Source: Lingula anatina (Eukaryota > Brachiopoda > Lingulata > Lingulida > Lingulidae). Taken from it: DNA of 29,688 bases. The stretch lies in NCBI RefSeq assembly GCF_001039355.2, contig NW_019774792.1, forward strand, positions 341,346 through 371,033. The letters are read 5' to 3'. The stretch's first letter is position 1; every line of letters starts with the position of its first letter. The translations under genes and the position numbers were made by a program. Under the pieces are notes generated by a model that made no database searches, was not told the DNA's origin, and saw nothing but the letters and a program-made list of their open reading frames with translations. Shown here piece after piece: positions 23,329 to 29,688 of the stretch.

Positions 23329-23416
23329 CTTAAATGTGTGTCACGCCTACCGAATCGGGTAGGGAGTAAAGATAATTACCCCCTAACAGCTTTACTAGGC
23401 GTGACAGACATTTAAG
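23329..23416. repeat. 88-nt foldback element with three-way-junction potential
   Basis: The outer arms (23329-23349 and 23396-23416) are inverted complements at 20 of 21 positions. Inside are two further hairpins: CCGAATCGG (23350-23358) and TAGGGAGTAA/TTACCCCCTA (23360-23369 with 23376-23385, 9 of 10 pairs). Together they would fold as a three-way junction in RNA or single-stranded DNA. It lacks tRNA boxes. It may be a very small MITE or a structured RNA gene. Confidence 0.6.
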
Positions 23417-23900
23417 CCGGTTAAGTTGATGGCAATTTAGTGAGCCTCCCCAGGGAGATATACACGGTAGATATCTTCCGAACCACCTGCCAAGACAGAT
23501 GTGCACATGAGTATTTTTTTAACCATCAGATGTAATCGAAAATTTAAAAAAAGTCCAGGCTTAATTATAAAGAGTCAGTTGAGACACGGAACGCTGTCGA
23601 CACATCTTAAGCCAAATCATGAGGGGTTTTCCATACATCATTTATAATCAATAAACTAAAGATTAAACGTTGATAAGACAATAAGATAATAAAACAATCT
23701 GTAACTGAACAATTATCAATAATTATCTGATGCACTTATATATATATAAATATATGGTATCATGAGGATATTTTGACAGAACACATAGCTCGATGAACAG
23801 CAAAAGGTTTAAGGTGACTTTAGAAGATACTGCAGGGAATACTTTCACTATCAAGTGATCAAGTGGTAGGTGTTAAGACTGCACATTCATTGTACTTACT

Positions 23901-24054
23901 CAGTGGCGGATCTGACAGTCTTTCAGATAATCTTTGTTGATCTATCCTCCATTTTGACCGTCTTCCAACAGAAAAAAGGAGATACCCGTCAAAGTAAACT
24001 TGAAAATCTGACCGTCTTCCGGAATACTCAGAAGACGGCCTAAATCCGCCCCTG
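23901..24054. mobile_element. hAT-type MITE
   Basis: The left end CAGTGGCGGATCTGA and the right end (inverse complement CAGGGGCGGATTTAGG) match the CAGNGGCGGAT termini typical of non-autonomous hAT elements. The flanking 8-mers TACTTACT and TTAATACT agree at 5 of 8, as expected of an aged 8-bp target duplication. Inside, GACCGTCTTCC occurs twice and pairs with GAAGACGG in a hairpin. No coding capacity. Confidence 0.7.
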
Positions 24055-24965
24055 TTAATACTAATGTATAGTTGATAGACATTTTATGGGCAGTGCAGAC
24101 TTGATTTGACAACAAGTCGGGTAAGTGAGCCGACCATTTTTTCCAAAAGTTAGTAGCTTTCGCTTTTCCAGCATACATGTATATTCAATACAGATAACAT
24201 ATTTCGAGAAAAACCGATAGGTCAATTGTCTTTAAACTTTCAAGAGCGATCAATATTAATAAAATACAGCTCGAGTTCTAAAATAAACTTGATCGGATCA
24301 TGTTTCCAAACGTCACGGTTTTTTTCGCTTTTTTCTGCATATATGCAACACTGATAACACTTAACTGGGAAAACAGTTGACCTACTGTCTTCAAACTAAC
24401 AGACGTGATCAATCATCAATATTACTAAAATGCAGATCGAGTTTTTAAAAAACAGACTGATTAGATTGTGTGTGTGTGTGTGAAATGCTCATTTTTTCCC
24501 ATAGTGGCGTTTTTAAGATGTGACTTAGAACTTTCATGGACCTGAAGACCTTAGCTAGTTAGTAGCTTTTTTATTTCACATTTTGACAATTTCAACGAGG
24601 GACTTGGAACACCCGCGAAATAGCCTCGAAACAAATGTTATCGCTACTTGCGCTCGGTAGCAAATTGCAATGCCTTCGAGTTTGGCGATAGAGACGGATC
24701 GCCATGTTTGCGTGCGGTTGCAATTTGCGATGCTTTCGAGTTACAAAGCCCTGTTTGCCACGGGCACCCCCTACTTTCCCTGGATTAAAACATGACTTCC
24801 CTTTAAATGGGGTTGCTATGCTGAGCATATTTTCAAAAACAAAAGCGTATTTCAGTTCCCGACATTACCTACAGAGATGATAACAGATAGCATATTTTGG
24901 CAATTTCTATATGGGACTTGGAACATTCACGGACTTGAAGTAAAATGGTTGTTACATTTTCTGAA
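24055..24965. repeat. Degenerate tandem repeat region
   Basis: Diverged copies of one unit recur. The block with GATAACA, a TGTCTTTAAAC/TGTCTTCAAAC core, GATCAAT, and AGCTCGAG or AGATCGAG appears near 24193 and 24351, about 160 bp apart. The phrase GACTTGGAAC / GACTTAGAAC followed by a CATGGACCTGAAG-type block occurs near 24521, 24601 and 24914. A separate exact-period repeat of 60 bp (24647-24682 and 24707-24742, TTGCG..CGGT.GCAA..TTGC.ATGC.TTCGAGTT) lies within. No gene is recognisable. Confidence 0.6.
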
Positions 24966-25404
24966 TGTCCGTGTTACGGACATTAGAAAATTTAAAAATT
25001 AGTGGTGATTTTGTTGTTTTAAAATTATATATGATATTGCATAAAAATTGACAAATATTATTGTGTACTGCCACCACAAACGACTTGAAAGGACAACTGT
25101 GTCAGGCCTACTTATTTTTTAACTTAAAAGAAAGATTCTTAGGATTAACATACAGCTCAAACTAGCTTGATTGGATTTTTTTTATTTTATGGTTAGTTGA
25201 AGCTGTGGAATACTTGAGCTTGGGCTCTTTTTACCTTGTATTGACAAAAAGTCTAGAGGAGATAAATCTAACATTCTATTGCTTTGGATATACACTCTTG
25301 CCCAAAATGGTTGGTACACGGAAATTTTGGGATGCATATCGCCCTGTTTCTTTCATTATTATTGATATTACCAAATTTATACTGTTTATATTGTTAAATA
25401 TGTA

Positions 25405-25680
25405 AAGCTGGAGGATTGGTTAAGTCAAGGAGAAACGAATGTGAAAAGTTCTGTAGGGGTAGTTCTGTACATGTTTGGGGTGCCTTTTGCAGCAACGGTA
25501 TTTGCCCATTGCTTCTTCGGGATGAAAACGTTTACGCTGCCAGAAACAGAGACATTCTCCAGGAGAACCTGGAGCCGTTCGCAAGAGGGATGTACAGAGA
25601 CAATTTTAGATTGCAACATGACAATGCAACTCCCCACACAGAATCTGACACGCCTACTGAAGCTGTAAGAGGGTATTAGG
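25405..25680 (+). mobile_element. Tc1-like transposase fragment
   Basis: The frame open to 25679 includes SVHVWGAFCSNGICPLLL, then ILQENLEPF and LQHDNATPHT. That is the Tc1/mariner DDE core around the second catalytic Asp (HDNA.PH). It begins without an ATG, and no first or third Asp block is present. The expected terminal inverted repeats are not seen, so it is a fragment. Confidence 0.8.
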
Positions 25681-26288
25681 GCCGGTGATAGTAAAAGGAC
25701 GAAAGTCATAGAAACAAAGCCCTGGGCTAATAAGTTTTTATAAAAATTAAAACAAACTTCCCAAAAGGCCAATTTAAGACGGGGATTAAGTACAGTGTCC
25801 AACGGATGACGCTCTGGCGCCAATTTGAGGGGAAAAATGCCGTTTTCGGTATTGGGATTTTCTCTATAACCAAGACAGCTATTCAAGTGATTCAAAAGGC
25901 CTCATAAAGCTGGGTGAAAGCACTACAGCGGGGTACCAGGGAATTGTCTTAAACTATTTACTTTTGATTTTATCATCTTTTACGTTAAATCAGCCCATAT
26001 TTCAATGGGTTATTCACTTCAAAAGGCGATAACTTTCAAACAAACAATTTCCTCTTAAACCCCTGATATCATGCTGTAGTCCACATTCCTAACAACAATA
26101 GGTGCAACTATTGTAACGATAGGTTGCTCAGATAGTGGATATACTTGGCAGCGATTCACTTATCTCGTCAATATAGAAAGCTGTTAAAACAGCCAAAAAC
26201 GTTCACAGGTTGGTTAACAGGGCTTATTAGTCAAATGCTTAGCTGGCAAATTTACCTGTTATCGGTTATACGATCAGATGGAACCATT
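25681..26288. other. Gene-free stretch between transposon fragments
   Basis: No coding or RNA signature is recognised. The - strand open frame from 25895 overlaps the Tc1 fragment in antisense and is rejected as a gene. Confidence 0.5.
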
Positions 26289-27461
26289 NAGACCAAGTTT
26301 CTGAATAGCGTTCAGTCCTAGGATAGGCTGTAACTTATTGGAGACAACTACAAAGTGCACCATTTCACTGTCACCAGTCCTTGGGTTGTGTACTAGTAAG
26401 TCAGCTTCTCCAAGGGGTTTGAGTGTAGACTCATTAAACATGTGTAAAGTCATAGAGGATGCAAGAGCCTGTGATCTTTTGACATATCTCTGATTGATAA
26501 TGTTCACATCTGCTCCACTGTCCAATTGGAAATGTACATCACAGTCATTTACAGTCATCTGAGCTGTCAAAATATCAGTTTTTCTGTGCTTATTTACAGA
26601 GTTCACAGAATTGAGCCAACTATCTTCTTCTGCACAAGTTTCTTCCCCTGTGACGACACGCACCTTTTTACACACTACTTTGAAATGGTTCCTACCTTTG
26701 CAGCCATTGCAGGTTTTCCCCCAAGCTGGACAATCTTCCTTTCTCATACTGTGCTTGGTGTTGCAATATTTACAGAGTTTAACCTGATGTGGCTTACTGT
26801 TCTTGGCCTGCAGAGGTTTATCTTGCCTTTGCTTCCGTGGAGGTTTAGTTTGCTGGAGTTTGTTAACACTTGTCTGTGCCTGGGACATTTGCTTTGCTTG
26901 ATTATTAGCTTGCTGGTAGGAGTGACAGATTTTAATGCATTTCCTGAGATCAAGGTCACCCTCTCTCAATAACAGTTGTTGCAGCTTGCCACTGGTACTG
27001 AATACTATTTTGTCCCTTATCATTCGGTCCTCCATTTGGCCAAAATTACATGAAGCTGCTCTGCTTTTCAGCTCAGTTACATACTGATCAATTGGTTCCA
27101 CATACGGAGTAGTCCAGAATCTGTGTGATTCTACCACTTCATTTATGAGGGGGTTGCAGTACTCTTCAATCTTTCTCAGAACTTCGTCTGGGTCATTTGG
27201 GTCGCTATCACCCCATTCAAAGTGATCATATGCTTTGAGTAGTGATTCACCGCCACAGTTAATAATGGTTGCTACTTGAATTTCTTTCTCCATTTTCTTT
27301 ATACCACTAGCTAGTAAGTATATTTCAATCTGTCTCTTCCAAGCTTTAAAGTTTTCGGGTACGTTACCGGTTTGCAAGTTAAGCTCTGGCGGGAGACGCA
27401 AATTGGTATTAACGTGGAGAAATGGAGCTGCCGGATCGGCCTCGTTGCTTCCAGTCGCCAT
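26289..27461 (-). mobile_element. Ty3/gypsy-type retrotransposon gag-protease block
   Basis: A long uninterrupted frame begins with ATG at 27461 and codes for about 390 aa. It consists of a Gag-like N-terminal region, two zinc knuckles (C230-C244, spaced C-x2-C-x3-H-x6-C; C251-C264, a standard C-x2-C-x4-H-x4-C), and an aspartic protease active site LDSGADVNII (about 313-322). The protease continues to about residue 390, where the frame meets the N at 26289 and similarity stops abruptly. No reverse transcriptase follows on that side. About 107 bp upstream of the ATG lies a PBS-like sequence. The intact frame suggests a young insertion. It is a retrotransposon relic, not a host gene. Confidence 0.88.
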
Positions 27462-27568
27462 TTTCTCAGTAGACAGACCACGTGGAACGGCAAAGTTAAT
27501 ATTCTTATGTTTAAGAGAATATTATCAATATTTATCACACACTCAGTCAATGAAGATTGCTCTATTCT

Positions 27569-27583
27569 CCACCGCTGCCACCA
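27569..27583 (-). other. Putative primer-binding site of the Ty3/gypsy element
   Basis: TGGTGGCAGCGGTGG directly follows ...CAACA, the expected CA end of an LTR, on the - strand. It lies about 107 bp before the gag ATG. Only about 60 bp of possible LTR precede it before the reverse-transcriptase fragment begins. Confidence 0.5.
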
Positions 27584-28209
27584 TGTTGATCTCGGTCCCA
27601 GTTTTGTATGGACCAGACTGTGTGTATGTGGAACAACACAATATTCACATGTTCAATAACGTCGTAACGTCCCATGTAGTGCGTTGTCGTGTTCTTCTTG
27701 CGTTTTTCCGTGTACAATGATGTCATCACTGATATTTTTAGCTCCTGAAACACCCTGTAACGCAGATTGGATGGTGTATTGAACAATTTCCGAAGTTGAG
27801 TTAATACCAAAGCTGTCTTTTGTACCTGAATATGCCATATCGTGCGTGGAAAATGATGTGATATATCAACTGTCCGGGTGTAATTCGAGCTGATGATAAC
27901 CACGGGCTAGATCTATATGGGAATATACTGTCATACCCTTTAGATCTGCAATGAGTTCTTCAATCGTAGGCGTAACGTGCCACGTACGTAAAAGTTGCTT
28001 TGTTAGGTTCTCTCATGTCTATGCACATTCTAATCTCCTCATGGTTACTCGGTTTTGGAACAATGACCACTCTTGACATCCATTCTGTCGGTCCAGTTAC
28101 ACGTTCAATAATGTCCTCGTTTTCTAAACGTTTCAGTTCTTCATCAAATTTGCTTCTGAGATGAAAAGGTATTCTTGAATGTTTTCGAGCAACAGGTGAT
28201 ACTGACTTA

Positions 28210-28764
28210 AGCCCCCGTCACACTTATTCGGAATCAGCAGGAATCAAGCAGAACCAGCCGGAATGACTAAATTTACAAATTCGTACTACATTCGGGAAGA
28301 AATTTCAAATTGGCCTAAATTCTTGTAAGAATGCCGTTGGGATACTCAGAATGCGCTTGAATCCGCCTGGAATGATTCGTGCACATTTCGGCTGTATTGC
28401 TGCTCGAATGTAGTTGGAAAACTAGGAATATCAACAATGCTGTCAGAATGCAGTCAGAATATTTAGAATACACTTCGGCACATAAGGATCCTGAATTAAC
28501 CGGTATATCGGACCACACTACCCGTTTTGTAGGACGACCGCGGGCTCATCCTGTCGGTGCTCTGATTGATACTCCGAAATGCGATCTGACACACACTTTG
28601 AAAACGGGTAGTGTGGTCCGATATACCGGTTAATTCAGGATCCTTATGTGCCGAGTCTGGTAGTTGGGTAGGCCTGAGAATGCTCCTCGAATATCCAGGA
28701 ACGCACAAAGAATTGTCTTTCCGACGGCATTCTTGCTCATTCCGCCTCTAGTGTGACGGGGGTA
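28210..28764. mobile_element. Foldback/MITE element nested in the RT fragment
   Basis: The termini CCCCCGTCACACT (28212-28224) and AGTGTGACGGGGG (28750-28762) are perfect inverse complements. Similarity continues inward as CGGAATnAGCAnGAAT. TTA flanks both ends (28207-28209 and 28765-28767), fitting a 3-bp PIF/Harbinger-type duplication. Between 28224 and 28474 the motif GAAT recurs about a dozen times in contexts such as GGAATC, GAATGC and GAATAT. There is no coding capacity. It interrupts an RT frame, so it inserted after the retroelement. Confidence 0.75.
28475..28654. repeat. Perfect 54-bp inverted repeat with 72-nt loop
   Basis: Arm 28475-28528 is the exact inverse complement of 28601-28654, with no mismatch. 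It lies inside the CCCCCGTCACACT element, whose own outer termini match only imperfectly further in. It may be a younger nested foldback element. No clear target duplication is visible around it. Confidence 0.97.
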
Positions 28765-28820
28765 TTATCAATGTGTAAAGTTACCTGCATGTTGAATTTT
28801 CGTACTAGATACCTAGCAAT

Positions 28821-29203
28821 CTCTTAGGACTTATAAAATGAATGTTTAATCAAAATCAGGGATTCGATATGAAAAATATTTGTTGTAGATGGATATTTTT
28901 CTTTTGTTTAAACTCTCCTTCTTTTGTTAATTCAATTTTGTTTTGGTGTTTTTTTTTCTTGTTAGGAATCCTGTAACTTGGATTGTAGAAGTGAATAATT
29001 TGTTCACTGCGCGCTGTTTTACTAAGCCGCACATATGTAATCCACCGAGCTTAAACCTGTGAAACATTGGGTCGGGAGTTTTGCACATGCATGTCCGCTT
29101 TTAAGCAATTTCGTTGGTTACCAAATAATAGCAAAAACTAAAAAAGTGTAGTACCAAAAACACCAAAAATATATTTATTCACATAAGTCTTATAATACTT
29201 TTA

Positions 29204-29265
<62 letters not shown>

Positions 29266-29435
29266 TCAATCGTTTACTTTTAAACTGCCTTCACAACTTA
29301 AAATAAATTAATAATTTAACCCTTTGTTTTCTAGCTCATAACCCAAACAGTTAAGGGCTAGGACCTACCTAGATAAAAGCAAACAAGTATATAACCTTTA
29401 TGAATGTTAATGCGCTATTTTTTTCAATCTTTCAG
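28821..29435. other. Non-coding flank, probably intron of the transporter gene
   Basis: No coding signal. It includes a (TA)n array (29206-29263) and a polypyrimidine tract leading to the acceptor at 29434-29435. Confidence 0.6.
29206..29263. repeat. (TA)n microsatellite
   Basis: An uninterrupted alternating TA tract of 58 bp. Confidence 0.97.
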
Positions 29436-29620
29436 AAAGTCCTTCAACCAGTGCCGTCTTTACAGCATTGTACACAATGGGGAAGTTGGGCGTCAGTAGT
29501 AACTTCTGCCTTCTTTTCATGTGGAATGGAGAGTTCTATCCAACAGCCTTACGAAATTTTGGACTAGGTTTAGGATGTACATTCGGCCGTGTTGCGGCAA
29601 TCGTATCACCAATTGTTATG
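29436..29620 (+). CDS. Internal exon of an SLC22-like organic ion transporter (partial)
   Basis: An open exon between an acceptor (TTTCAG) and a donor (GTATGT) encodes about 61 residues (reading frame 2 + 61 codons). It contains TMGKLGVSSNF, two hydrophobic segments and EFYPTALRNFGLGLGCTFGR. The E-x-x-PT-x-x-R-N-x-G signature followed by a G-x3-G-x3-R helix is typical of the C-terminal half of SLC22 (organic cation/anion) carriers in the major facilitator superfamily. The predicted protein would sit in the plasma membrane. No other exon is visible: upstream exons would lie left of the retrotransposon cluster or outside the window, and later ones to the right. The substrate cannot be inferred. 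Confidence 0.8.
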
Positions 29621-29688
29621 GTATGTTACTCTGTTTCAGTACTGCAACCGGTAAATTACAAAACTTATCATCAGGCCGCTTGTCTTAG

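Larger units (their letters stand above)
27640..28820 (-). pseudogene. Broken Ty3/gypsy reverse-transcriptase fragment
   Basis: On -, RT-like pieces occur in order in shifting frames. A segment ending LHIDNT (about 28768-28820) is followed by an inserted foldback element (28210-28764). Then come a stretch with IPFHLRSKFDEEL and VIVPKP, the catalytic-domain piece with DLARGYHQLEL, and the region with ISDDIIVHGKTQEEHD, where the usual YxDD box reads ISDD. At least two frameshifts and one stop interrupt it. It breaks off at about 27640, before RNase H. It lies upstream of the gag-protease block on the same strand, the reverse of the order in an intact element. Confidence 0.8.

Noticed and set aside
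23417-23500. Possible tRNA-derived sequence (TTCCGAACCACC and its complement)
   Set aside because: No proper A and B boxes or cloverleaf could be built; no tRNA gene was found anywhere in the window.
25425-25895. 156-codon frame on -
   Set aside because: Antisense shadow of the Tc1 fragment with no family resemblance beyond it.
26526-26972. 148-codon frame on + across the gag block
   Set aside because: Opposite-strand shadow of the gag-protease frame, which has clear zinc knuckles and a protease site.

Overview
The window is animal nuclear DNA. Genes are split by GT-AG introns with conserved frames, base composition is AT-rich, long (AT)n arrays are frequent, and relics of several eukaryotic transposon classes are present. 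Dense microsatellites, TA/ACATGT-rich non-coding DNA and a bacterial-like threonine-dehydratase gene suggest a marine invertebrate, perhaps a mollusc or other lophotrochozoan; that placement is inference. Three isolated N bases (3268, 10912, 26289) show a draft assembly, and two of them sit exactly on structural junctions.

Layout. Positions 1-2868 hold no recognisable gene. Positions 2869-3660 are a 402-bp-period tandem duplication with an N at its junction, followed by an LTR-like or promoter-like block with a TATA box and AATAAA (3661-3912). A complete three-exon PLP-dependent threonine/serine dehydratase-type gene (321 aa) lies on + at 4172-5919. Converging on it from the - strand is a complete eight-exon gene (10770 to 6575) for an unrecognised 380-aa protein. 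Next on - is a complete seven-exon CTDNEP1/Dullard phosphatase gene (18641 to 12892, 243 aa), with two perfect GGTCAnnnTGACC palindromes 30 bp apart in one intron. All exon junctions of these three genes were checked for splice sites and phase by hand.

From about 19 kb the window becomes repeat-rich. A + strand open frame (20539-21288) encodes two tandem ~100-aa Fn3-like domains. A truncated, microsatellite-interrupted copy of its 5' half lies 1.16 kb upstream. Then come a dead mariner (21621-22205), an 88-nt element predicted to fold as a three-way junction (23329-23416), a hAT-type MITE (23901-24054), degenerate tandem repeats (24.1-24.96 kb), a Tc1-like transposase fragment (25.4 kb), and Ty3/gypsy pieces on -. 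The Ty3/gypsy pieces are a gag-protease block at 26289-27461 and a reverse-transcriptase fragment placed on the wrong side of it at 27.64-28.82 kb. The RT fragment is itself split by a foldback element containing perfect 54-bp inverted arms. One exon of an SLC22-like transporter (+, 29436-29620) ends the window.

The three complete genes look like unrelated housekeeping neighbours: amino-acid dehydration/racemisation, an unknown coiled-coil protein, and an ER/nuclear-envelope phosphatase. The most novel material is the two-domain Fn3-like protein with its decayed duplicate, the nested foldback element, the three-way-junction repeat and the paired nuclear-receptor-type palindromes.
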